From Arabidopsis thaliana (Eukaryota > Streptophyta > Magnoliopsida > Brassicales > Brassicaceae), in the NCBI RefSeq assembly GCF_000001735.4, contig NC_003076.8:15937835-16001834 (forward strand): a DNA stretch of 64,000 bases, read 5' to 3'. Within the stretch, counting starts at the first letter, position 1; each line of letters begins with the position of its first letter. Of the stretch, positions 45,851-56,360 are shown one piece after another. The notes beneath the pieces were generated by a model, which searched no databases, was not told where the DNA came from, and saw nothing but the letters and a program-made list of their open reading frames with translations. Position numbers and translations under genes: made by a program.

Positions 45851-47164
45851 CCTTTATCTAACAACAGAAATGTTACCGAGAGTGAACAATTCAGCTCATA
45901 GTATTGTTCTCAACTCCTCCATCTCTGGTTAAATACTGCCTCAAATCTTCGACGCAGGATCGGTCCGCCATAAATGTTCTATGCAAATAAAATATTTATG
46001 CCCTCTATTTTTTTGCATAATCAAAAATAAGAATAATATATAAAAGTTATAGTAAAACTTTATAGAACAGTTTTTTTAAAAAAATTTATAAGCATTTTGT
46101 AAGCAAATATTGAGGAAAAAACAAAATTATATTCTTTAAATATAGTTCTATTTAGATTTTTGCCTGCAAAACTATTCATCAAATTCACGTAATTGAGTTT
46201 TTCAAACAGAGTTGTCTTAATGGGTAGCAAAACCAACTCATTTATTTGATTAATCAAAACAAAGTTTTTAGTTTGTAATCAAAGTTCAAACACCTTACAT
46301 TAGAAAGTTTTTGATTTTTGATTTTGTAATCAAAGTCTTAGAGTTTAAGGTTTTATTTTTCTTAAATCTAAAATTTTTACTAAACTAAATTCATTAACAA
46401 GATATTTTATTGATTTAAAGAGATTAAAGAAAGATAGTAAATAAAAAGCTTAGCAAATATAAATATATAAAAAATGGCTATAATTGTTTTAAAAAAAAAC
46501 ATAAAAGACTTAAAAACATTTTTATAAAAATATATTTCTCTACTATAATGCCCTAAGCTATGACTTCACTTGATTGTGTAAAACGCCGAGCCTGCCTCAA
46601 CGTCTTAAAACATATTGCTTAAGAAAGTAAGTTAGTTAGCATATTACTAGACGACCAATTAAAGATATTTTGGGATATTTGCGTAGTGTAATTTCCTTAA
46701 TTTCCTTAAGATATGCTCATTTTCATCAGTAAGTTATATCTGTCTGTGTTGATCTGTAATCAACTACAAGCTAATTAAGAATGGTGGTGTATCTAGAAGC
46801 CAAAATATTTATAATCAAAGCTAAAAAAAAATATTGTTTAGAATTTCTAAATTCAAACTTGTTGTAAGTTGATTCTCATTTTTTTAAAAGACTACAAGTA
46901 TATAAAACAACATCTTGTTAGTTCACCCACTACCATTTTATTAAGTGGTGTGTGAAAATAATGAATGCATTACACAAAGAACTTACGTAGGCGTTGCATC
47001 GATAGAACGAAAAAAAAAATCGGCTCGTACTATTCAACCTCGTAGTCGTACGTAGTATATATTGACGAGAGAAAAATTGTTGGGAGATAAATCCTATATA
47101 TATATACTGTGTATATATACTGTGTATACATACATATCTTAAAGATTTGTACAAATACATATCT
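45851..47164. other. AT-rich gene-free region
   Basis: No supported gene. It has many poly-A runs, a short tandem word tatatatactgtg present twice near 47097-47124, and the partial repeat copy near 46640. Consistent with old transposon debris. Confidence 0.35.
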
Positions 47165-47414
47165 TATTGTTGGAGATACTTATAGATTTTATACATACAG
47201 TGGATTTTTTAAAAACAAAATCAAGTACATGTACTTATTATAAAGAGAAAACAAAACAACCAAATTTTTCGTTAAATCTTCAATTCAACAAACAGAGTAT
47301 ATAGGAGAATAAACTGGAGCATCTTCAAAGAAGTTGAAAAGATATATGTAGTAGAGTTTACAACTTAAAAATAATAATAAAAAACTCCTTGTTCTATCTT
47401 TAGTTTCTTGCTTC

Positions 47415-49406
47415 TCAAGTTACATGCCATGTCAAAGTCCCTAGGATCAATATTTTGCTAGGCAATTCCGCAGCTGATGGAGAGACATATGTAATTCTCT
47501 CTTCACTAATATCAACATTTTTGATACACACAAATCCAGCAACAATGCTACAAAAAAATATAAATATATAATTGCCGCAAAATTAACGATCTCTTCATCC
47601 GTAGCTTAAGTATAATCATACAAAAGTTGTAGATATTACCTTGAGATGATCTGATCAGGTTTTATGGCGTATGAGATAGCAAGAACTTTGTTCACAAGAT
47701 GTTCGTCAATTGTCACAAGTGTGATCTTCAAAGGGTCATTTCCTCTTTGATGAGCAGAAGTTGAACCACTCACTCTAAAATCACCGATTCGATATACTTG
47801 CACATCACTGAACTTAACGGTTTTTGTGTAGACAGTGAGATCGTTGGTGACTCCATAGAAATAATTCTGTGCAGAAATTTAAAGACTTCTGCTTTAGTCA
47901 AAAGCATATAAATAAACCTAATTATTGAAATCGTCAAATCGAAAAAGCCTACCTGAATATTACTGTTCCTCAATGTTTTGCGAAAGTCAGAGCTCCTAGA
48001 GAAGACTCCTTCTGACTTCTCAAGATTCAAGACTTGTAGATTCTTCTTGAATTTTAGATTTTTCTTCAGATCATAGACGAGTTTTTCCTCCTGCAAATGA
48101 CAGAGATCAATGAAGGTCATTGTAGGTTTCTTGATTTAGGGTTAAGCGAGAAAAAAATATATTCGATACATTACTTGACCAACGACAATAACTAAAGACG
48201 CATTAAACGTCCTTATTGCATGGAGAAGCAGCTGCAAATTTAAAAATGATACCATATTAGAAATCTTGTAGTTCATAGCATAAATGTTAGTTCACAAAAA
48301 AACAAGAGAAAAAGATGCTAAAATGACCGCATAGCCTTCACGAACGATAAATCCCATAGTGTCAATCACCATCCCAGAAGCTCTAGATTCAGCGTTTGCG
48401 GAAAACTCTTCTTTTAATTCTCTGGCAAGTTCTTCCACAAGGGTTCTGTACAGTCTAAGGTTTACACTGAAGGTACAAGAAACGAAAATTAGGTTATATT
48501 AAACCCTAAAGAATCAGAATTTGAAGTCAATCACCTTGGATTTGTGAGACCAAAGTAGTGAATAAGAGCCTTATCAAGAGGAAACCCTTCAACAGGATCC
48601 ACAAGCATTTTGATAGGAGCAGCAGCGATAGTTCCTGGTATGGTAATCGAGCTTTGACCGACATTAAGATCAACAAATGTCGGTTTCCAACCATCTTTTA
48701 CAGCCCAATTCAGAAGCATTTTAGCCAATGTGCTCTTCCCAGAGTCTATATCCCCTACAATGATAACCCTTGGTCCCTCCTTCAAACAAAACCGCAATTC
48801 AAGTTACTACAAGAACTGGAAATTAATGTTCTTTAGTAAGAAAAAAATTTACCTGTGAAGATGCAGAATCTCTTGTTGAGGAAGTAACACGATGTCTTTG
48901 TACTTGTAGAGAGTTGTGCAGTCCAAGATAGTTCACCATAGGCGTCTATAACAAAGATATATTTAGTAAACATTATATTATCTGAACTAAGAGTGAGTGG
49001 AACCAAAAACTTACCTCACATGATATATATTCATTTCCTGTGATACCATCTATTTCAATAGTTGCACCATACCATGTAAAAACCTGAATAGTAGAGCAAT
49101 ATAAATCATCAAGAGTATAACTTTCTATGTTATCTCAATTCATAACATCATTCATTACCTAAAGCTTAGATCTTTAAACTAACCCACAAGTCCACAAGAT
49201 GAATTTTGAAGTTGCGTAAGTAAAAAGCATACCGCAAATGTCATGAGAGGTGGAAATGTGATCCAAACTTCATGTGGAAGTTCATAGCCGAAAATCTCAG
49301 CCTTGCCATCGAGCAAACGGAGTCTGAGAGGTGAAGTAGGTTGCAATTCGATTCTGAGTTCGCTCTGTTTCTCCAACTTCACTCGTCTTATTTGAGGACC
49401 AAACAT
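47415..49406 (-). CDS. CLPS5: CLP1-like polynucleotide 5'-hydroxyl kinase (CLPS5)
   Basis: Nine exons: 49406-49233, 49083-49015, 48945-48853, 48779-48535, 48466-48328, 48231-48175, 48090-47953, 47866-47640 and 47547-47415, total 1275 nt, 424 aa. The N-terminal CLP1 beta domain (VKLEKQSELRIELQPTSPLR, EIFGYELPHEVWITFPP) precedes the kinase core. The P-loop reads VGDIDSGKSTLAKMLLN, while CLP1 relatives usually read GPTDxGKST, so two residues before the invariant GKS differ. VDLNVGQSSITIPGTIAAAP matches the family switch/lid region. The C-terminal domain ends LGTLTWHVT. CLP1 is a subunit of the mRNA 3'-end cleavage factor and tRNA splicing complex; this is a shorter paralogue of CLPS3 with unproven activity. 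It diverges from the flavoprotein gene at 49815. Its last exon is duplicated at 44339-44471. Confidence 0.9.
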
Positions 49407-49814
49407 GTTTTGTCTCTATCAGATTTCTCAAGAAGACAAAAAGTTTGATGGGACTTAAGTTCGGATTTAAAGAGTTCAATTTCTGGAGAGGAAGATGAAA
49501 AGTTTCTAACTTTGAATTCCATATTCCGATGTATCGAGAATTACGAAGCGTCGCATTCAAGGAAGAAAGAATTTATTTAGATAGCTGCGGCACAAAACTC
49601 CATTCTTTCGTCTCTCTCATGTAAACGGCGTCGTTTTAGCCTTATGAAGCAACGGCGTCGTTTTGGTATCTCTAATCATCATCTTCATTTGCTTCTCAAA
49701 TTGAGAACTTAAGGGTTTAACGGATTTATTTTGGTCATGAATCAGAGTCTTTGCAATAGTCGTTGACGTTAGAATTCGATAAGTAGGATCAAAGTTCGGA
49801 ATTTTGAGTGTGTA
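49407..49814. promoter_or_regulatory. Shared divergent promoter with duplicated AACGGCGTCGTTTT
   Basis: The 408-bp gap separates CLPS5 (left) from the flavoprotein gene (right). The 14-mer aacggcgtcgtttt occurs exactly twice, at 49624-49637 and 49651-49664, 27 bp apart and in the same direction. It is near-palindromic around cgg/cgt. Confidence 0.6.
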
Positions 49815-52727
49815 ATGAGCTTGAATTTGGCAAATCCTGTATGGGTTCCTGTAAAAGCTTTGTTATGTAGAACAATCAGGAGAAGGAGAATTTTCACTGC
49901 CACTGCTATAACTAGTTTAGCCGACAAGGTAAAAACTTCGCTTAGTAATTTATAGCAGTTTCTGTTCTTTGTTTGTTTTGTTTTGTCTGAATTGTTGTTG
50001 GGTTCTTAAAAAAGGGGGAAAAGGATGAGAGTGAGCTTTTGGTTGTTGTTGGTGGTGGAGCAGCTGGAGTTTATGGAGCAATTAGGGCTAAAACTCTCTC
50101 ACCTGATTTGAGAGTTTTGGTTATTGAAAAAGGGAGTTTTCTTTCTAAGGTTAGCTTCTCTTCTTTCCATTAACTCAGTTAGTGAAATAGAGAGATGATT
50201 TTTGTTCATTCGTTTTCTCGTTTGTTATTCATAGGTGAAGATTTCCGGTGGTGGTCGATGTAATGTGACAAATGGGCATTGCAATGATACTATTGTGAGT
50301 CTTGTTCATACATGAAAGCTTCAAACTTTATGCTTGAAATTGCAGAATCATGAAGCTGCTTTATTGCAGTTTTGTCATGTGAAGCATATTGGTTTTAGTA
50401 TGATTTTGAAGTTTTGGTAACGTAAATATCGAATCTGTAAGTAGAATTTGGCTGGGCATTATCCTCGTGGTCATAAAGAGCTTAAAGGTTCTTTCTTTTA
50501 CACACATGGACCTGCTGATACTATGTCATGGTTTTCTGAGCATGGAGTGCCACTAAAGGTTGTGAATTTGCATCATATTTGTCATTAGAGATGTTTATCT
50601 TACTCCGTATCTTTCGCCTAATTCATATCTCTTGACAGACTGAAGATGATGGAAGAGTATTCCCTGTTAGTGATAATTCATTATCTGTAGTTGATTGTCT
50701 CTTAAATGAAGCAAACATTAGAGGAGGTATCATATATAACACATCTATTGAAATACATATTCTTCTGAACTCTTGTGTCTCCCATTCATATATCCTCTCA
50801 ATTTCCTTAAACAGTTAGGCTTGAGAGAGGAAAGTCTGTGTTAGCTGCTTCTATTAAACCCGATGGAAAGTTCCTTGTTAAAGTTGGGAAGCAAAGTGCT
50901 GACACGTCTGAATCTATAGAAGCTACATATCTTCTGATTGCAACTGGAAGTAGCCAAAAGGTTATACAGTAACCCCATTTAAAGAATACGAATTCTTTAT
51001 TTTCAAAGCTGTTGGGTTCTCATGTTTTCCTAAGATGGTTTTGCTTAATTATGTTACAGGGTCACTCTTTAGCCACTAAATTTGGTCATTCCATTGTAGA
51101 TCCAGTACCGAGCTTATTCACTTTTAAGATCAATGATCCATTGCTGACCGAGTTAGCAGGGGTAAATTTTCCTCTAAAACCAGAATTCGTTAGCACGAAT
51201 TTATTTTTACGAGCTTCGTATGTGACATTGTTTATTTCTATTTCCCAGATTAGTTTCTCGAAAGTCCAAGCCAAACTGAAATTAGATAATCCATGCCCGG
51301 ATTTGTCTAACCTCGTGCAGGTGTGCATCTTTTCCCCCCTTGCTATTCTTACTTTGTTTAAAATCCTTTATCATAAGGAAAAGTTCATATATATTACTTT
51401 GTTTTCTGTCAAGATTGGTCCTATGCTTGTAACACATTGGGGACTTAGTGGACCGGTTATTCTTCGACTCTCTGCATGGGGTGCACGGTACCTCTTTAGT
51501 TCTAAGTACAAAGGTCTGAATCTTTCATTTCTAACGAGAGAATTTTTGTTCCTGTTAACTCGCTAGACTTTAGAACATATTCAATTTGGCTGCAGGGCAT
51601 CTTATTGTCGACTTCATACCGGATATTAACATCGAAACTGCTAAATCTGTACTCAAAGAACACAAGCTGCAGTTTTCAGTAACAACATTTCATACTTTTA
51701 CTCTTTTTGTTCTCTTTGTTTCTTGTCTCGTTTGTTGAAAAGTTTGAGCATTGTTTAATGCAGAAGCACAAAGTGTCCAATTCCTATCCTCCTCAATTTG
51801 GTCTTGTCAATAGATTCTGGAGATACATTCTAGACCGCGAGGTTCTGACAAAACCTTCTTTCATAGCTTTTCTATATTGTAAATCCTCTCAATCTTACGT
51901 GAATGTCATTGATTGTCTTCATGTTCATGCAGGGTTCTTCAAAGGACACCTTATGGGCTTCATTGTCTAATAACTCCTTGAGCTCTATTTCTGATCTTCT
52001 TAAACATTGTACATTTCAAGTCACTGGAAAGGTATAACATGAAACATTTTATCACTTTTCATCAAACTACTCAAGATAATGATGATGGTGATGATATTGT
52101 GTAACGTTATGTTGCTGCAAAAGGGTCAATACAAAGATGAGTTTGTGACAGCAGGAGGAGTTCCTTTATCCGAGGTTCCGTCTTTTGAAACTTAAAACCA
52201 ATCCTTTCTTATTGCGGTTCTTACTAAATCTGATTTTAACGTGTCTCTTACTGTTTCAAGGTTTCTTTGAAGACAATGGAGAGCAAATTGGTTCCAAATC
52301 TTTTCTTTGCGGGAGAAGTAAGCATTGCAACAATGTTTCAACAATTCATTTGTGTGATTTAGTAAAACAATGCATTTGGAACATGGACACATGACATGTG
52401 GAAGTAGGCATCCATGTACACACGCACACACATGACATGATAAATGTAACATATCTTTACTTGCATTTGTGTATTCAGGTACTAAATGTAGATGGAGTTA
52501 CAGGAGGATTCAATTTCCAGGTGAACTTTTAGTTATAGCATTGAAATATCTTTTACTCAAATGTATTAAACGAAACAACAAAAACCATATCTTTTACTTT
52601 CCTAAATGAAATTTCACACCTGCAGAATGCTTGGTCAGGTGGTTATATCGCAGGCACAAACATCGGCGAATTAGCAAGTAGTAGCAGAATAAGTTCGAAA
52701 GAAAGAAAAGTTACTATAGGATTGTAG
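49815..52727 (+). CDS. BaiN/HI0933-type FAD-binding oxidoreductase, 16 exons
   Basis: Sixteen exons (49815-49928, 50015-50149, 50235-50294, 50445-50558, 50639-50726, 50815-50960, 51060-51161, 51249-51320, 51414-51513, 51596-51678, 51764-51841, 51933-52031, 52124-52174, 52261-52317, 52479-52520, 52626-52727) sum to 1443 nt, 480 aa. The N terminus is Arg-rich (VKALLCRTIRRRRIFTATAI), an organelle-type presequence. The FAD Rossmann motif is VVVGGGAAGVYGAIRA near residue 47, then KISGGGRCNVTNGHCN, and the family end [33 protein letters not shown]. This matches the HI0933-like flavoprotein family found across bacteria and plants. Substrate unknown; plastid or mitochondrial location is likely. It corresponds to At5g39940 by order. 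Sequence is intact. Confidence 0.9.
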
Positions 52728-53050
52728 TTTGCTTATAAGAAAAGTACTGTCAACATTTTTTTTCTTTTTGTCAAAATACAGTTTCTATTTATCTATGTAG
52801 GAGCATTATCGGACATTATTATTGTAGCTATGATATGGTTGCAACACGCACAAGCTGAAAAGGTGTCAACTTTGTATCATAAACCACTGAAAGCAGAGTC
52901 TAAGCATTTCAACAAACCATTTCAATCAATCATGGCATCACACAGAAGGTCTTACATTAGCAGAGAGTATAGAACATCACATTCCCCATAAACATACCAT
53001 TTATTATTGAGTTTACACAAGACTATTGGTTAAGGCGTTAACAATGCTCA
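52728..53050. other. 3' region between convergent genes
   Basis: Convergent 3' ends of the flavoprotein gene (+) and thioredoxin h2 (-). No other feature seen. Confidence 0.4.
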
Positions 53051-54047
53051 TTATGCTCTGAGTTTGCTAACTTTCTTCTCAAGTTCGTCCTTTTTGGCAC
53101 CAATGATTCTTTCAATTTCTTTACCCCTTTTCACCAGCACAAAGGTAGGCATTGCCGTCACATTAAACTCTTTAGCCACATCCTGAAAACATTAGTCATG
53201 CAATAAATTTAAAATTGTTTCTCAGTACAAAATCCAATAACTGTTGAAACAGAAGCAGCTATGTGAACCCATTTCAACCAACTTCTCATCTATATATCAG
53301 AATTCGAGTGATTAGCAGTTGTACCTTAACATAATCTAACTTCTACTCATAATCAGAGAAAAACAGAGAAGTATGGATCAGTCAAAACAAGAGACAGAGA
53401 CACAAAAGTTGAAACTTTGATTGGCAAAGTATAACCATGACAGAGATGCACCAAGTTTAGATATTTTTCTCATTACAAAACACCAAATCTCATGTTATAT
53501 CAGAACTAGATTGATCTGCACTTATGTACCATAAAGCTATCCAATTTCTTCTCACAACACTCCAATGGAGGAATTTTAGGTAAAACAAAACAGTAAACTA
53601 TAGTCTATGGATCAATCAGAGACAAATAAAGTCAGAAACTTTTGATAGCATTACAAAAAAAAGATGAAGACTTTATGACAGAGATACTTACAGGAAGTTC
53701 ATCAACATCTAATTTGACGAAATCAACATCATTGAACTTATCAGCCATGGCATGAATCGCAGGCTCAATCATCCTACATGGTCCGCACCATGAGGCCGAG
53801 AAATCAACCACCAGCTTTATTATTCACAGAAACCAAATCAGTTAAATTCCATTGAAACACGAAATCGATTGAATCGAATCGAGAGTCTGAGAGACGTTAC
53901 CAGTTTGTTTGATTCTTTGATCTCGTTGAAATGAAGTTGCCACCGAGCGGAAGAGCTAAACTTTAGGACGCGACTTGGCTCAGATTCGGTCCCTGCAGCT
54001 GTTGCATCTTCTCCACTTCCAAACACAGTTGATAAAGCTCCTCCCAT
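53051..54047 (-). CDS. TRX2: Thioredoxin h2
   Basis: Exons 54047-53901, 53814-53692 and 53182-53051 give 402 nt, 133 aa. The thioredoxin fold is complete: VVDFSASWCGPCRMIEPAIH with the WCGPC redox site near residue 59, FVKLDVDELPDVAKEFNVTA and MPTFVLVKRG with cis-Pro. The 20-residue N-terminal extension starts MGGALSTVFG, a Gly-2 that fits N-myristoylation, as known for subgroup II h-type thioredoxins. It reduces disulfides of target proteins using NADPH-thioredoxin reductase; cytosolic, endomembrane and mitochondrial locations have been reported. The third-exon end (KKVSKLRA) is normal. Promoter is to the right of 54047, next to hAT relics. Confidence 0.95.
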
Positions 54048-54156
54048 TATCGTCTCTCGTCTCGCTTCTCTCTCTGATTGCGTTTAAGAACGACCCTGCT
54101 TTCTTTGGTCAACGATCGTGTCGTTTAATATTCAAACATCGTGCCGTTTCTACCAC

Positions 54157-54500
54157 TAGAGCTGGTCAACTATGGGCATGCCCACCTCATTTAGCCCATT
54201 TAAAATCTACCCCATTTAAAATTATTTAATTTTAAGATTTATAAAATTGCCCATTTAAACTCATATACCCATTTAGATATAAATTAAAAAAGCAATTTAA
54301 GTGACTCGGAACACAAAACAACTACTAAATCAAGAATGTGTCTAACCTTTTATAAAACAAACTAAAATCAACACTTACCATCAAATTTCAAATTCTTACC
54401 AATCGAAAGACACTAATATCTATAAATCAAACTCAAACATGTTCAAGTTTTCAAACACAATAAGTTTCTTATTCTTCTTAGTTCCAAAACATGTTGCTTC
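54157..54500. repeat. hAT-terminus-like sequence, cccattta-rich
   Basis: tagagctggtcaactatggg at 54157 resembles the TAGAGCTGG-type ends of plant hAT elements. A run of cccattta-type words (catttagcccatttaaaat, taccccatttaaa, gcccatttaaac, cccatttagat) follows. It probably belongs with the hAT coding fragments to the right. The opposite end was not found. Confidence 0.45.
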
Positions 54501-54682
54501 TTCTACATTTGTTTCATGGTGCACTTGAATTTTCTGATCTTGAAGATTCTGCTCGGGTACTAATTGCAATCATCCTTGCATATTGGTTGCAAATCATCAA
54601 TGTCTTTTAGGGTACCTACAATTCAAAGTATGAATTCGTTTTAAAACATGATCACTGCAAGAAACCTCGTTTTAAAACATAA

Positions 54683-54994
54683 CTACACAATATTTTTACC
54701 TTCATATTCCGCAAATCCTCGCAACCAATTATGAGTACAAAGCAGAGTCTGAAAGTTCTTCGGAAGCAACCAGTTCATGTATGGACTCGAGACCCGTGCT
54801 CTGATGCTAAAAGCAGACTCAAATGCTACTGTCGTGATAGGAATGCTAAGTATGTCATGCACCATAGATGCTAAGTTACCAAATCTGTGTTGGTTTTCTT
54901 TCCAATAGCTCAAAACATCCAAATTTCGAAAAGCCTTTCTATGTAACCTTGGCTCATCCAAATAAACATCTAATTGCGTCTTCATGTTGTCCAC
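54683..54994 (-). mobile_element. hAT transposase C-terminal dimerisation fragment
   Basis: The frame reads LDVLSYWKENQHRFGNLASM, then VHDILSIPITTVAFESAFSI and RARVSSPYMNWLLPKNFQTL, then LLCTHNWLRG. This is the hAT family C-terminal dimerisation domain (normally DILSIPVSTVASESAFS...LICTRNWLR). Upstream parts in this orientation are missing, so it is a fragment. Confidence 0.85.
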
Positions 54995-55108
54995 ATCACT
55001 TTCTAAGCTTCTTTCTAGCTCAAAAAGGATTACAATATCATTTTGGCTATGGGTGCAATCTTGGATCCTAGATGAAGTTGCAGATTCTTGAAAAAACTTA
55101 TAAGCTTA

Positions 55109-55290
55109 TGAGTATGTGGATCTTTCTACTTCTAAGTCGAAAGCTAAAGAACTCAAAAATGTATTGAAAGAACTCTACAAAGATTATGAGAAAAGGAAGT
55201 TGGCAAGTTTATGTGGAGCTTTTGTCGGCTCTCTCAACTATGATTCGCTTGTGGAGCTTTTTTTGACTCTCTCAATATTAATGTGAAAAA
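55109..55290 (+). mobile_element. Possible hAT transposase middle fragment, opposite orientation
   Basis: On the + strand, SKAKELKNVLKELYKDYEKR resembles the helical segment that precedes the dimerisation domain in hAT transposases. It lies head-on to the minus-strand fragment at 54683-54994. If right, the element was rearranged by inversion. Weak match. Confidence 0.35.
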
Positions 55291-55310
55291 TAAAGAACCG
55301 GACCAAACTG

Positions 55311-56360
55311 AAACTGTATAATCAAATCGAACCAAACCGAAATATTAATACCAAAGATTTGGATTGTAGCTCTTTCGATTTTAGATTTTGTTGTAAGTAT
55401 GGTTTTTTTAAGAGAGAATGTAAAATTTATTCAATCTTTTTAAAAATGCATCAGTTTACAAATGTATCAAACTACTGTTTTCATTTTAGTGTCGCAAAAA
55501 ATTAGTCGTTAAAGCATAGTATAACACATAATGTGTTATTGCATTTGAAAATTTTTATTTGTTGGCAAAATGTTCACCAAGTTGTATTTTGTTGTGGAGC
55601 ATTCATAAGCTTTGGAAAAAAGTATGAAAAATTTAGGAGATAAACAATTTTGTTAAGAATTAAAAGATAAATTTGTACAAAGATTTCATTTGATGAATTA
55701 CGGATCAAATTATTTAGGTTTCAGTTTATAGGACCTGAATCAAAAATAATTTTAATTTAAGTAAAACTAAATTGAGCTGAAAAATAATAGAGTTTATTAA
55801 AAATATATATTTTTTAGTTTTTTTATCTATTATATCATCATTAGAAATATTTGATCTAATCCTATTATGAAGTAGTTTACCTACAATAATAATGTTTAAA
55901 ACGATAAACAAAAAAAAAAAATTGAACATAACTATCATAAATTGGGTTAATTGGTATTGTTCCGTCAGTCAGCTTAATTAGTATTGCTCAGTCATATTAA
56001 ACGTTACAAAGTCCGGATCGAATTCTGACCGAATTCAAACGGTAAATAAATCGAACTTACTTATTACATGGATTTAAAAGCAACCCACTATAAAGCCCAG
56101 TGGGGTTTTAGAACCCAAATAGGAAAACGACGTCATATCATATGTAAATCTCACATCACTCACGTCGACAAATCGGCATGACCAAACAACGGCAGAGTTC
56201 TCTCGATTCTCATCACCGGTGAACCAAAAGGTTTAGGGTTTTAGCTTCATCCTTCTGCTTCAAAGCTTCAATCTTTTCTCTCGATTCTCATTTCCAATTT
56301 CATAACTGATTCACAAATGCAAAGCTTCGTATACCCATAAAGTTGAATTTGTCGTCTGCA
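55311..56360. other. AT-rich region and promoter of the Der/EngA-like gene
   Basis: Mostly AT-rich with no coding content. Near 56123 aggaaaacgacgtcatatc is an ACGT-core word. From 56190 the sequence becomes leader-like (ctctcgattctcatcaccgg). Confidence 0.35.
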
